DNA of 52,829 nucleotides from JAHIVN01 sp018816645 (GCA_043816305.1 JBDRHZ010000051.1:1-52829), one strand, 5' to 3'; positions 8,124 through 18,189 are shown, counted from the stretch's first letter. The notes: generated from the letters alone by a model not told the origin. Made by a program: numbers and translations.

Positions 8124-11100
8124 CTAACGTAAATACTCACCTATCGGAACATATCTTCCAATTATAACATTCTCCTTGAGTCCACGTAAATGATCAGTCT
8201 TACCAACAAGCGCTGCATCTGAAAGAACTCTTACAACCTCCTGGAAGCTAGCAGCAGATAAGAAACTTCCAGTATTAATTGAGGCTGCGGTAATTCCCAG
8301 AAGTTTCCTTGAGAATTCGATAATTACTTTCCCTGCCTTCTTTAAATCATCATTTTCCTTAAGTATTTTATAGTAGTTTGCATATTCTCCAGGAAGATGT
8401 GCGCTATCCCCAGGCTCTTCAACGAATACTAAGTATGCCATCTTTCGAACAATAACTTCTACATGCTTATCATCTATAGAAATACCTTGTACTCCATAAG
8501 TCTCCTGTATGTTATCAATGATGTATTTTTCGGTATCTTTCAACCCCTTGAGCTTCATAAGATGCTTTGGATCGGCTGATCCCACCGTAAGCTGGGCGCC
8601 TTTTCGAACCTCATCTTTATCCCGTACAAGAACATCTTCTTCGGAAACATCATATTCCTTTTCCTGTGTCTTTGATCCCTGCAGTACAATCTCATCATCT
8701 CCGACAGACAAATCTCCATTAAAGGGTGCCTTCTCTACTCGCCCGCTCTTTCTCTCTATGATCTCTTTTCCTGCTTTTACTTTTCCACCTTTCTTTCTGA
8801 ACAGTTTATCCCCGGTCTTCAAGGTATATTTCTTTTCGATTTTATCTTGATATCTGATAATAATCTTTTCGATATTTTCATCGTCGTCCCGAACTAATTT
8901 AACCTTACCGTCCATATCACTCAATGTTGATTTACCTTTAGGAATTCTAGCTTCGAAAAGTTCTTCTACTCTGGGCAGCCCTTGAGTTATATCCGTTCCA
9001 GCTCTCCCAGCCAAGTGCTTCGAGTCAAGAGTCAGCTGAGTTGCAGCTTCTCCCATTGCCTGAGCGGCTATTACGCCGACTGCCATACCTTTGTCAACAA
9101 GCTTCTTAGTTCCCAGATTATAGCCATAACACTTTCTACAGATCCCCTCTTCTGCTGTACATGTAAGCGGAGAACGAACAGAAATTTCGCTTATTCCTTT
9201 CTCCACAACTTTCCCTGCCAACTCTTCTGTTATCTCGTCATTCTTCTCAACAATTACTTCTCCTGTCTTTTCATCTACAATATCATCTGCAGTCCAGCGT
9301 CCAATGATTCTTTCCTCGTAACTAATTCTTCTGTTTTCAGACTCCCTAACAGGAATCCCCTCCTCAGTCCCACAGTCATCAATTCTTGTAATAACATCCT
9401 GCGCAACATCAATCATTTTTCTTGTTAGATATCCACTGAGAGCCGTCTTCAAGGCAATATCCGTTAGACCTTTTCTGGTACCTCTGGCCGCTACGAAATA
9501 CTCAAGTGGATTTAACCCCAAAAGGTAATTAGATCTAAGTGGAAGTTCAACTATATTCCCCATCGGATCAAGAATCAGTCCTCTGATTGCTGAGATTTGT
9601 CGTGTCGGATTCTTTACAGGATATGCTCCTGAATTCTCTAGGATAACAACATTTCCCTTCTTCTCATACTCCTTCATTGTAAGATCAGAGATCTCCTCTG
9701 TGGTCTTCATCCACACTTCTTCTGAAAGCGATTTTTTTTCTTCCTCAGTAATCAAACCGTTATCATAACTATCGTTTAATCTTTCTATCTGTTCTTCTGC
9801 TTTCTTCAGGAGAGCATCTCTCTGGTCTGTTGTTACAAAATCATCTATAGAAACAGAGAACCCCAGTAATGTTGCATACTTAAATCCAATATTCTCGAAG
9901 AAATCTAGTACTTTAATGGTTTCTTTCTTTCCGAACTTTTTGAAACAAACTGCAACAAGCTCACTGATTCTGGCTTGATTGACTTGCTCATTTACGAAGC
10001 CAATCTTCGTAGGAAGACCCTCGTTGAAGATCACTCTTCCCAGACAGGTTTCGATCAACTTTCCGTTTATCAGCACTTTTATCTTCTCATTTAAACCCAC
10101 TTCATCAAGATCATGTGCTGTCATAAGATCATCCTTTGTGGCAAAAGACTTTATCAGCTTAGTTTCTTTCTCGTCCATTTTCGTCAATAGATAGATTCCA
10201 AGAGCCATATCTTTATTTGTATTTATCACCGGATTACCATTTGCCATAAGAAGCATGTTCGAATCCGGCATCATACGCTCAAGTGCTTCCTCAACTGCTT
10301 TTTTGGACAATGGGACATGTACTGCCATCTGATCTCCATCGAAATCTGCGTTGAAGCCTTTACAAACCATCGGATGAATCCGAATCGCGTTTCCCTCAGA
10401 CAAAACTGGGAAAAAGGCCTGAATACCTTGTTTATGTAATGTTGGGGCTCTGTTTAGAAGTACTGGTCTATCCTTGATAACGTCCTCAAGTATATCCCAA
10501 ACCTCTGCCGATTGCTCTTCAACATAGTTCTTTGCACTTTTAATATTAGGAGAAAGACCTTGTGCTATGACTTCTCTAATGACAAACGGCTTAAACAATT
10601 CAAGTGCTATGTCTTTTGGCAATCCGCACTCATATAATTCTAGTTCAGGACCAGCTACTATAACAGCCCTTCCAGAGTAATCTACTCTTTTTCCTAAGAG
10701 ATTCTGCCTAAACCTTCCCTGTTTCCCACGAAGTGTATCTGACAATGATTTATATGGCTGTCCTCTTGAATTTAGTACTGGGCGGCCTTGTCTATGACTA
10801 TTATCTATTAGAGCATCAACAGCCTCCTGAAGCATTCTTTTTTCATTCCGGAGAATAATTTCAGGGGCGCCAAGATCAATTAATCTCTTAAGTCTGTTAT
10901 TTCTATTGATAACTCTTCGATATAAATCATTTAAATCTGAGGTGGCAAATCTTCCGCCCGGTAATTGAATAATTGGCCTAAGCGCAGGGGGAATAACGGG
11001 AATAACCTCCATAACCATCCATCTCGGATCTATCTTGTTTATTTGCATTCCTTGTACTACTCTCAGCCGTGACATAAGCTTCCTTTGTTTAACCTTGGAT

Positions 11101-11957
11101 CTTGTGGCCGACTTTTCTTCGATTATTTTTTTCATTTCGGCATCCAGGTTGACAAATCCCAGTAAAGTTCTTACACCCTCAGCTCCCATCAGAACCTTAT
11201 AAAACTTTGACTTCAGTTCCAATAGATCAGTATTTTGCTCCTCAGAAATCACTTCTCCAACAACTATTTTATCAACCAGATCCAAGAGCAGCTCGTGTTT
11301 TTCTCGAAGCTTTGTTTTCTTCCTCATATAAAGCTCATGAAGCTTTGCTATCTCCTTGCCCTGCTTTGCTTTTACAGATTCTACTTCTAAGCCCTTTTTC
11401 CCGTCTTTTGTTAACTTATCAAGCTCCGTTTTATATTCCTTTTCCTTTGCAGCGATCTCTTTATTGAGCTCCAACTCTAGATCCTCCAGGTCCTTATCCA
11501 TTCTATCCTGAGCACCTTGTCTGACAACAGCTTTCTTTTCCTCATCAACATCAGTTACAATATATCTTGCAAAGTATATGACAGCCTCTAATTTTTTCTT
11601 CGGGATATCAAGGATTAAGGAAAGTTTGTTTGGTATACCATGTGAAAACCAAGTATGTACAATTGGGGCTGCCAAAGAAATATGCCCCATCCTTTCTTTC
11701 CTGACTCGATTGTGCGTTACTTCTACACCACACTTATCACAAATAATTCCTTTGTATCTGATCTTTTTATATTTTCCGCAATAGCACTGATAGCTTTTCG
11801 TCGGACCAAAAATCTTTTCACACATAAGTCCATCTACCTCAGATCTTTGTGTTCGATAGTTAATCGTTTCTGCTTTCTTTACCTCCCCGTTTGACCAAGA
11901 TAAAATCTGTTGTGGCGAAGCAAGTGTAATTTTGAGTTTTGAAAAATCTTTTAACAT
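8124..11957 (-). CDS. rpoC: RNA polymerase subunit beta'
   Basis: 1277 residues. The N-terminal zinc-binding site has Cys58, Cys60, Cys73 and Cys76; the catalytic NADFDGDQMAVHVPL with three Asp that hold the active-site Mg lies near residue 540; the bridge helix/trigger loop region (GLTDIALKTALSGYLTRKM) and the second Cys cluster (CGTEEG, then CTAEEGICRKCYG) follow; the C-terminus ends in GRYVPIGEYLR. A Lys/Glu-rich, probably coiled insertion occupies about 140-240 in the clamp region, where many bacteria have variable sequence. It is 44 bases downstream of rpoB and transcribed with it. Confidence 0.98.
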   Translation of the reverse strand: MLKDFSKLKITLASPQQILSWSNGEVKKAETINYRTQRSEVDGLMCEKIFGPTKSYQCYCGKYKKIRYKGIICDKCGVEVTHNRVRKERMGHISLAAPIVHTWFSHGIPNKLSLILDIPKKKLEAVIYFARYIVTDVDEEKKAVVRQGAQDRMDKDLEDLELELNKEIAAKEKEYKTELDKLTKDGKKGLEVESVKAKQGKEIAKLHELYMRKKTKLREKHELLLDLVDKIVVGEVISEEQNTDLLELKSKFYKVLMGAEGVRTLLGFVNLDAEMKKIIEEKSATRSKVKQRKLMSRLRVVQGMQINKIDPRWMVMEVIPVIPPALRPIIQLPGGRFATSDLNDLYRRVINRNNRLKRLIDLGAPEIILRNEKRMLQEAVDALIDNSHRQGRPVLNSRGQPYKSLSDTLRGKQGRFRQNLLGKRVDYSGRAVIVAGPELELYECGLPKDIALELFKPFVIREVIAQGLSPNIKSAKNYVEEQSAEVWDILEDVIKDRPVLLNRAPTLHKQGIQAFFPVLSEGNAIRIHPMVCKGFNADFDGDQMAVHVPLSKKAVEEALERMMPDSNMLLMANGNPVINTNKDMALGIYLLTKMDEKETKLIKSFATKDDLMTAHDLDEVGLNEKIKVLINGKLIETCLGRVIFNEGLPTKIGFVNEQVNQARISELVAVCFKKFGKKETIKVLDFFENIGFKYATLLGFSVSIDDFVTTDQRDALLKKAEEQIERLNDSYDNGLITEEEKKSLSEEVWMKTTEEISDLTMKEYEKKGNVVILENSGAYPVKNPTRQISAIRGLILDPMGNIVELPLRSNYLLGLNPLEYFVAARGTRKGLTDIALKTALSGYLTRKMIDVAQDVITRIDDCGTEEGIPVRESENRRISYEERIIGRWTADDIVDEKTGEVIVEKNDEITEELAGKVVEKGISEISVRSPLTCTAEEGICRKCYGYNLGTKKLVDKGMAVGVIAAQAMGEAATQLTLDSKHLAGRAGTDITQGLPRVEELFEARIPKGKSTLSDMDGKVKLVRDDDENIEKIIIRYQDKIEKKYTLKTGDKLFRKKGGKVKAGKEIIERKSGRVEKAPFNGDLSVGDDEIVLQGSKTQEKEYDVSEEDVLVRDKDEVRKGAQLTVGSADPKHLMKLKGLKDTEKYIIDNIQETYGVQGISIDDKHVEVIVRKMAYLVFVEEPGDSAHLPGEYANYYKILKENDDLKKAGKVIIEFSRKLLGITAASINTGSFLSAASFQEVVRVLSDAALVGKTDHLRGLKENVIIGRYVPIGEYLR

Positions 11958-12001
11958 AATAGCTATAGTGCAATATAATCTAATTATTATAAAGTATCTT
12001 G

Positions 12002-15000
12002 TTACTCTTCTTTCTCCTCCTCATCCTTCACTTCTCTCTGTTCTTCATACAGGTCCAGATTCAAACCCAAAGATCGTAGTTCAGAAAGTAAAACCTTAAA
12101 AGATTCAGGAACTGTCGGTGCTTCCACGGGTAGTCCTTGAATAATTGCCTTATATGCATTGGCTCTTCCAACAACATCATCAGACTTAATGGTAAGCATT
12201 TCCTGCAGCACATTCGGAGCGTTATGCGCTTCCAGGGCCCAGACTTCCATTTCACCAAAACGCTGACCTCCAAATTGAGCTTTCCCTCCTAAAGGCTGCT
12301 GTGTAACCATTGTATATGGACCCGTTGATCTTGCATGTAGTTTATCATCAGCAAGATGCTTTAGTTTCAGCATATACCGAGGCCCTATGACAATTTTTTC
12401 CGGAAACTTTTTCCCAGTTCTCCCATCATAAAGATCTAACTTGTTTCGAAGATCTATTCCCTTTTCCTTGGCCAAATCGATAATTTTGTTGTTATCAACA
12501 TCCGCAAAAATCGGCACAGCAACTCGGATTCCCAACTGTTCAGCTAGACGCCCGACATGAGTCTCCATAAGCTGCCCTAAGTTCATTCTCTTTATGAAAA
12601 GCGGCGAAGACAGGATGATATCTACTGGAGTTCCATCTGCCATATAGGGCATATCCTCTTCCGCAAGGACACGACTAATACACCCCTTATCTCCGTGCCT
12701 TCCAGTAAGCTTATCTCCTATAGATATTTTATGTGTTCTTGCTACCCACACCTTCACCTGCTTTAGAACACCCGGAGAAAGTTTTGCACCTTTTTCTTTA
12801 TCAAGAACCTGGGTATCTATTATAATCCCCTTCTCACCGTGAGGCAGTCTCAGCGAATTATCTCTTACATCCCTGGCATATTCTCCGAATATTGCCCTCA
12901 GAAGCTTTTCCTCTGCGGTCAATTCTGTCTCGCCTTTCGGAGCGATAATACCAACAAGTATGTCCCTTGGCTCGACTCTCGCACCAACTCGGACAATTCC
13001 CTCTTCGTTTAAGTTTCTAAGCGCATAGGTACTGACATTTGGAATATCTGTTGTGATTTGTTCAGGTCCTAACTGAGTTTCGCGAATATCGCGAATATAC
13101 TCACTGATATGTACCGAAGTCAAAACATCATCCTTCACTAGTCTTTCAGAAATTATCAACGCATCTTCAAAGTTATAACCTTCATAAACCATATAAGCAG
13201 CTGTAATATTCCGTCCAAGCGCAAGTTCACCATGATCCATCGATGGACCGTCTGCCAACAACTCGCCTGACTTTATAGCATCTCCTACTCTAACCCTTGG
13301 TGTCTGATTAAAGGAGGTATTTTGGTTTGTTCTTAAAAATTTGTCTAATTTGTACTTCTTTTTCCTTTTTGACTCTAGCTGTTCTACCTCAATCATAGAG
13401 GCATCGACCGCTAAAACCTTACAGTTCTCTTCTGCGTAAACAGCTCTCCGTGATGACTTTGCAACAAGTCCTTCATAACCAGTTCCCACAACAGGTGCCT
13501 CAGGACTCAACAAAGGAACCGCCTGTCTCTGCATATTTGATCCCATCAAAGTTCTAGTTGGGTCATCGTGAGCTGCATAGGGAATCAGAGCTAATCCAAG
13601 TCCTGCAATCTGGCCTGGATTTACATCTACAAAATCAAGTTCCAAAGATGAAGTACTCTTAAAACCACCCCCGGAACGCACAAAAATAGTTGAGTCGAGG
13701 ATATTACCATCCTCATCAGACGCAGCCCCTTTTGATCCAATTTTGTAGCTAGCCTCTTCGTCAGGGCCAAGATATTCTATCTGATCAGTAACAAATGGCT
13801 TTACCTTTATAGTCTTTTTTCCTATCTGAATTATTTTATCTATATCCTTTTCATCAAGTTTTTGTCCAACAGCAAATTTCGCCGACCCTTTCTCAAGTTT
13901 TTCATCTAAAATTCTGCCTACGAGATCTGACTTATTGCACTTAACTTCCTTCGCTACCTTCTTATATGGAGCCTCTAAAAATCCAAAGCCATTGATCCTC
14001 GCATAAATCGACATATGAGAGACAATCCCGATCATAGGTCCTTCCGGAGTTTCGACAGGACAAAATCTTGAGTAATGAGAGCTATGCACATCTCGAACTG
14101 AAAAAGTCGCGCTCTGCTTTGTTAGTCCTCCTTCACCTCCAGATGTAATTCTCCTCTTTATTTCCAATTCACTGAGAATATTCTCTTGATCCATATATCT
14201 GGAGAGACTACTGCTTCCAAAGAAATGGTTCAATGCGCCCACAACAGGCCTTGTATTTACTAACCTTGAGGGAGTTATCAGCTCATCTGCACCGTAAGTA
14301 CTCATTCTGTCTCTAATGTTCTTTTCCATTTGCAGCATCCCTTCTCTAATACTCTCAGCAACAAGCTCCCCCGGACCTCTCACACGCCTATTCGCTAAGT
14401 GATCGATGTCATCTGGCTTTATCTGCCCGTTGTTTACCTGAATAAGAGACCTAATAACAGATACTAGATCATCTTTCCTCAACAGGTAATTCTCTTCTTT
14501 TACCTCAATATTTGTCCCAAGTTTCTTATTTAACTGGTGCCTTCCGATTCTCCCCAGATAAAATCTTCTTGGATTAAAGAAGATATTATTCAATAAAGTT
14601 TTTGCCCCCTCAAGATTTATTGAGTCCTCAGGCCTAAGTTTTGAATATATATCTATCAAGGCTTCCTCTTTTGTTCTAGTTGAATCCGCTTTTAGAGTCT
14701 CTTCTACAAATTTCATTTCCTCCCCAGTATCTACATCACCAAGAAGCTTGCGTATCTCATCATCGGTTGAATATCCAATAGCACGTAATAGCGTAGTTAA
14801 AAGAATTTTTGGCCGCTTATTGACCAGCTGCACAGACATTACTCCGTACCTATTGATCTCAAAGTCAAGCCATTTACCCCTCTGGGGAATAAGTTTTACT
14901 ATAAACAACTCCTTCTTTTGAGTAACTTTGGGTCTTACAAAGAGAACTCCCTCTGCTCTGACAAGCTGCATCACAACTACCCTCTCATTTCCATTTACCA

Positions 15001-15352
15001 CAAAACTACCCCTTTTTGTCATCAAGGGCAAATCTGCAACAAATAGTTCCTGCTCTTTAATTTCCCCAGATTTCTTGTTGATCAGCTTTGCTTTAACATA
15101 GAGTGGTACATCGAAAGACAGACCCAGAAGCTTTGCCTCTTTTGCACTATATTTGGGATCTCCAAGTCGCACATCTCCAAACTCCATTATCCAAGATTCT
15201 CCAGTATAGTCTTCAATAGGAGATATCTCCTTGAAAAGGTCTCCTAAACCTTCCTTCAGGAAGTTTTTATAGGAACTAATTTGGGGTTCAATTAAATTGA
15301 TGGGGAAATCTCGTAGCTCGAAGTTTGATAGGTTTAATCTTTTTTTGGCCAT
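12002..15352 (-). CDS. rpoB: RNA polymerase subunit beta
   Basis: 1116 residues, near the short end for bacterial RpoB. The rifampicin-binding region is readable (FFGSSSLSRYMDQENILSE, then HSSHYSRFCPVETPEGP), as are the MGSNMQRQAVPLL block, the GYNFEDALIISERL block, and the terminal GGKAQFGGQRFGEMEVWALEAHNA. At the 'SQFMDQ' position it reads SRYMDQ, i.e. Arg instead of Gln, a position that influences rifampicin binding in other bacteria; susceptibility is only inference. It is the first gene of rpoB-rpoC-rpsL-rpsG. A 10-bp inverted repeat sits 45 bases upstream of the start. L10/L7/L12 genes are not adjacent. Confidence 0.98.
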   Translation of the reverse strand: MAKKRLNLSNFELRDFPINLIEPQISSYKNFLKEGLGDLFKEISPIEDYTGESWIMEFGDVRLGDPKYSAKEAKLLGLSFDVPLYVKAKLINKKSGEIKEQELFVADLPLMTKRGSFVVNGNERVVVMQLVRAEGVLFVRPKVTQKKELFIVKLIPQRGKWLDFEINRYGVMSVQLVNKRPKILLTTLLRAIGYSTDDEIRKLLGDVDTGEEMKFVEETLKADSTRTKEEALIDIYSKLRPEDSINLEGAKTLLNNIFFNPRRFYLGRIGRHQLNKKLGTNIEVKEENYLLRKDDLVSVIRSLIQVNNGQIKPDDIDHLANRRVRGPGELVAESIREGMLQMEKNIRDRMSTYGADELITPSRLVNTRPVVGALNHFFGSSSLSRYMDQENILSELEIKRRITSGGEGGLTKQSATFSVRDVHSSHYSRFCPVETPEGPMIGIVSHMSIYARINGFGFLEAPYKKVAKEVKCNKSDLVGRILDEKLEKGSAKFAVGQKLDEKDIDKIIQIGKKTIKVKPFVTDQIEYLGPDEEASYKIGSKGAASDEDGNILDSTIFVRSGGGFKSTSSLELDFVDVNPGQIAGLGLALIPYAAHDDPTRTLMGSNMQRQAVPLLSPEAPVVGTGYEGLVAKSSRRAVYAEENCKVLAVDASMIEVEQLESKRKKKYKLDKFLRTNQNTSFNQTPRVRVGDAIKSGELLADGPSMDHGELALGRNITAAYMVYEGYNFEDALIISERLVKDDVLTSVHISEYIRDIRETQLGPEQITTDIPNVSTYALRNLNEEGIVRVGARVEPRDILVGIIAPKGETELTAEEKLLRAIFGEYARDVRDNSLRLPHGEKGIIIDTQVLDKEKGAKLSPGVLKQVKVWVARTHKISIGDKLTGRHGDKGCISRVLAEEDMPYMADGTPVDIILSSPLFIKRMNLGQLMETHVGRLAEQLGIRVAVPIFADVDNNKIIDLAKEKGIDLRNKLDLYDGRTGKKFPEKIVIGPRYMLKLKHLADDKLHARSTGPYTMVTQQPLGGKAQFGGQRFGEMEVWALEAHNAPNVLQEMLTIKSDDVVGRANAYKAIIQGLPVEAPTVPESFKVLLSELRSLGLNLDLYEEQREVKDEEEKEE

Positions 15353-15396
15353 AGCATTATATTGATTTAAACACTAAATATTGTAGGAGCATAAAA

Positions 15397-15423
15397 AGTA
15401 CGTACAATGTGGATGTACGTACT
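15397..15423. promoter_or_regulatory. Perfect 10-bp inverted repeat upstream of rpoB
   Basis: AGTACGTACA, 7-base loop ATGTGGA, TGTACGTACT. It begins 45 bases before the rpoB start codon. On the minus strand a -10-like TATAGT (15421-15426) overlaps the distal arm, so the repeat would cover the transcription start, either as an operator or as a hairpin at the 5' end of the rpoBC message. No T-run follows, so it is not an ordinary terminator. Confidence 0.6.
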
Positions 15424-15564
15424 ATACAGTCTAGGCTATTGATTTTTATGAGATTTGATAATAATCAAGTTCGACTTTTATTGAATAGGGCCCCTAAAAA
15501 ACGTCATTTACAATACCACAAAAAAACCTGATTGTCAAATGTTTCAGATTCTGACTAAATAAAA

Positions 15565-15798
15565 TCAATTTGAACCTTTGGGGGGTTCTATCTCTGTCTC
15601 TTTTACCAAAACTTTATTCTGAAGCTCATAAACCTTTTTTATCAGATCTGTATCAATTTGGGGATTTATGTAGGAAACATAAGCTTCATATTCACCAACT
15701 TCTTTTTTTTCGGAAAATGCTTTATATACCTCCCACCCGGACCACAAGATCACAGTTAAAACGGAAACAAAGATTACAATTGCCCATCTCCTCGACAT
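15565..15798 (-). CDS. Single-pass membrane protein of the pilN-pilO cluster
   Basis: 77 residues: MSRRWAIVIF start, one N-terminal membrane helix (about 5-22) and a short extracytoplasmic acidic/amphipathic part ending in EIEPPKGSN. It lies 36 bases after the pilO-like gene on the same strand, so it is probably the third gene of that unit. The layout (short N-in anchor and small outer segment) would fit an accessory pilus assembly component, but no family signature is visible and the function is unassigned. Confidence 0.6.
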   Translation of the reverse strand: MSRRWAIVIFVSVLTVILWSGWEVYKAFSEKKEVGEYEAYVSYINPQIDTDLIKKVYELQNKVLVKETEIEPPKGSN

Positions 15799-15834
15799 AT
15801 TTTCCTTATAATAAAAGATAAAAAAAACGACCTA

Positions 15835-16515
15835 TTACTCTGGAATAAGTTCCTCCTCTGGACTAACTTCTCCTGTCTCGTCAATTGTCACTGCATTCAC
15901 GTCCCAATGAAATACATATAAAGAAATATTGGCTACATAAGGATAATATTTCGCCGAATTTTCTGACAAGGCACTTGGGTCATTTTTCCTATAGCCGATA
16001 TTTATAACATCAAATATTCTCGGAAACGTTTCCAGGTGTTTCAAGTATTTTTCAATACTGCTCATTTCCCCTTCTAGTGAGACATTTACATTTTCTATGA
16101 GTACTCCTTGCGGCCTTTCTATTTGCATAGACACCTGCTTCTCAGACTCAACATCCTTTGACTCAACCGAGACCAATAAAACATCATAACTTTCTGCAAT
16201 CTCAGCTAAATTTGCAACCAGAAAGCCTGACTTTTTGTCCTCCGGCAAAGCTTTATCGAAGTACACCAATTCTTGAGAAACAGATTGTTTCTGCTGAATT
16301 AAGTCATTTACTGTTGTCAGTTTATCGTCAATTTTAGCCAGAAATTCTTTTTTATCTTTTATCTCGGCATTTAGATCAGCAATTTTTACGAAAGTCGGCT
16401 TGAGGGCAAAAAAGACAAAAACTCCCACAGTCAAAGCTGTAATACCTGCAAGTGTATATGTCTTTCGCTTTGGTGTCTTGAACAATTCTGTTAGGCTAGG
16501 ATTCGATATCTGCAT
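15835..16515 (-). CDS. pilO: PilO-like type IV pilus assembly protein
   Basis: 226 residues: a short cytoplasmic N-terminus, a single membrane helix at about 24-42, a coiled-coil stretch (KIADLNAEIKDKKEFLAKIDDKLTTVNDLIQQKQ, about 43-80), then a ferredoxin-like domain typical of PilO (ALPEDKKSGFLVANLAEIAESYDVLLVSVE, then NVNVSLEGEMSSIEKYLKHLETFPRIFDVINI). In the known system PilN and PilO form an inner-membrane heterodimer linking cytoplasmic PilM to the pilus. It overlaps the upstream pilN-like gene by 20 bases, supporting translational coupling. Confidence 0.82.
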   Translation of the reverse strand: MQISNPSLTELFKTPKRKTYTLAGITALTVGVFVFFALKPTFVKIADLNAEIKDKKEFLAKIDDKLTTVNDLIQQKQSVSQELVYFDKALPEDKKSGFLVANLAEIAESYDVLLVSVESKDVESEKQVSMQIERPQGVLIENVNVSLEGEMSSIEKYLKHLETFPRIFDVINIGYRKNDPSALSENSAKYYPYVANISLYVFHWDVNAVTIDETGEVSPEEELIPE

Positions 16516-17092
16516 AACTGCTTAAAGGCCCTCTCGACTGATTAAGTAAAATTTTTGCTTCAATAGTAAAAACATATCGAGACTCAGTCCCGCTTGACTT
16601 CCTTTGAATAGTTGATAGCACTACATCAGTAAATGTGTTTGAATCTTTCAGATTGTTCTCCAGCTTGTCTATTTTTTCTCTTTCAACTTCTCCTGATACA
16701 GACATACTTTGAAATTCTCTTGACGAGCTGATACTTACCACAAGCTCATCTACACCATCTGGGATATACCTATTTAACTCCTCAAAAATAGGACTAAAAT
16801 TTGAACTCGCATTCCAGATAGTTCTATAAGTGTCCACTTTCGTCTGAATCAATCGAATCTCTTGCTCCTGTTCGCTTAAGCTTTTTAGAACTTCTCCTTT
16901 TCTTTCGATATCATCATTTAAATCGTTTATAGTTCTATCGAGCCAAAATCTCCACCCAAAAGCTCCCAGAACCAATACCTCCGTCAGTACAACTATGATT
17001 CTACAGGTGTTTGTCATCCACTCATACAACCTCTCCCAGAAGGTAGGTGGAGCCCCGCGCTTTTGAAGAAGATTTACTGATTTCTTTTGCAT
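16496..17092 (-). CDS. pilN: PilN-like type IV pilus assembly protein
   Basis: 198 residues: a short N-terminal cytoplasmic part beginning QKKSVNLLQKRGAPP, where the VNLL resembles the PilN motif INLLP that binds PilM; a membrane helix at about 30-50; a coiled coil (about 55-90); and a small alpha/beta domain with the PilN-like LNRYIPDGVDELVVSISSSREFQSMSVSGEV pattern. It is first in a three-gene minus-strand set with the PilO-like gene and a 77-residue membrane protein. No pilM is adjacent; FtsA at 48564-49850 is the only actin-fold protein of this type in the window. Confidence 0.82.
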   Translation of the reverse strand: MQKKSVNLLQKRGAPPTFWERLYEWMTNTCRIIVVLTEVLVLGAFGWRFWLDRTINDLNDDIERKGEVLKSLSEQEQEIRLIQTKVDTYRTIWNASSNFSPIFEELNRYIPDGVDELVVSISSSREFQSMSVSGEVEREKIDKLENNLKDSNTFTDVVLSTIQRKSSGTESRYVFTIEAKILLNQSRGPLSSYADIES

Positions 17093-17267
17093 AAGGGACA
17101 GGTTTAAATGTGTAATGTAAATATATTAGCTTTAAAGGCGTAAATTGTCAAAGGGTTCAGGGACTCAAAGTTAAAGAGCTCAGACACTCTCCTCCCCTAT
17201 AATTGCCTTCCTTGAGGCAAAATGAAATAATATAAGACTGTTACACATATCTCTTTATATCCGAAAA

Positions 17268-18164
17268 ATGAAGAATTTTCTTCTAGGTGTAAATGGTGGT
17301 GCTGGGAAAACTGAGTTTCTACTTACCGATCGCTTAGAGAAGAAAGTATATTCCTTCACTATCGACAAAGGAACCAATCCATGGCACTGCGGAATCGAGC
17401 AAACCAAGAATGTGTTGAGGGATGGGTTCTCCAAACTTAAGCAGGAATACATAGACAACACAGAATTTGCCTATTTGGGAATCAGCGGGTGTTTTGGAGA
17501 TAGTAAATATAATTCTCAAATTGAAGCTTTCGTATCAAAAATCTTTCCCAAATTTAAGCTTGCTGGTGATTTGTATTCCAGTTTTAGAGCACTCTCCAGA
17601 AATAAGTATGGCCTTATTGCAATTGCAGGCTCCGGTTCATCCATCGCAAGCTTTTCCTCAAGAGGAACATACTTCTTTGATGGACCTGCCTTTGGAGGTC
17701 GTGATTTTGGATATATGCTTGTGAAACAACTGATAAGTGGTCATCTGGAAACGAAAGCTTATCTAAAAGGATTTATTGTACAGCAAATTGCGCCTTGCAT
17801 GATTAGCGGGAGTGGGAAGATTTCGGAATGGAGCAAAGAGCCCAAGGTATTGAACCTATCAAGCTCTTTCAATTCGTTGCGTGCTAATGAGGAAACATTT
17901 AAAGAAGCAAAAGCTTACCTTGACCTTGTAATAGATCGCTGGGTCTATAAAATCTGCAGTTATGTGACAAAGTACAAGAACGATTTAGATGAAGCTCACG
18001 AACTTGTCCTGTCCGGAGGATTTTGGAAATTTACATATATCAGGAAAAGCGTAATAGAAGGAATACAGGAAAATATTCCAGAAGTAAGCGTTCTTTATTC
18101 TGAAAATGCAAAGCCTGTTATTGGGTGTATCAGAATTGCGGGGGAAATGACAAAAAACAGATGA
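17268..18164 (+). CDS. BadF/BcrA-type ATPase, N-acetylglucosamine kinase-like
   Basis: 298 residues of the ASKHA (sugar kinase/Hsc70/actin) fold. The phosphate-1 loop is LLGVNGGAGKTEF at the N-terminus, an acidic sugar-site region surrounds GDLYSSFRAL, phosphate-2 is IAIAGSGSSIASF, and GPAFGGRDFGYML is the kinase GGEG-like strand; the C-terminus carries LSGGFWKF for adenosine binding. Bacterial members phosphorylate N-acetylglucosamine or related amino sugars, and related domains activate 2-hydroxyacyl-CoA dehydratases, but no Cys-rich cluster for an Fe-S centre is seen, so an amino-sugar kinase is the better guess. It is isolated, ends with TGA, and repeats fill the region just downstream. 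Confidence 0.82.
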   Translation: MKNFLLGVNGGAGKTEFLLTDRLEKKVYSFTIDKGTNPWHCGIEQTKNVLRDGFSKLKQEYIDNTEFAYLGISGCFGDSKYNSQIEAFVSKIFPKFKLAGDLYSSFRALSRNKYGLIAIAGSGSSIASFSSRGTYFFDGPAFGGRDFGYMLVKQLISGHLETKAYLKGFIVQQIAPCMISGSGKISEWSKEPKVLNLSSSFNSLRANEETFKEAKAYLDLVIDRWVYKICSYVTKYKNDLDEAHELVLSGGFWKFTYIRKSVIEGIQENIPEVSVLYSENAKPVIGCIRIAGEMTKNR

Positions 18165-18189
18165 TTTGAACATACGGCAGAGAGAGAGG

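Noticed and set aside
8982..9428. 148-codon frame on the plus strand inside rpoC
   Set aside because: Antisense shadow of a highly conserved part of rpoC; composition is Cys/Ser/Phe-rich.
15356..15361. TATAAT three bases before the rpoB ATG as the rpoB promoter
   Set aside because: Too close to leave the start codon in the transcript under normal spacing, and no -35 at 17 bases; the box at 15421-15426 is preferred, with low certainty.
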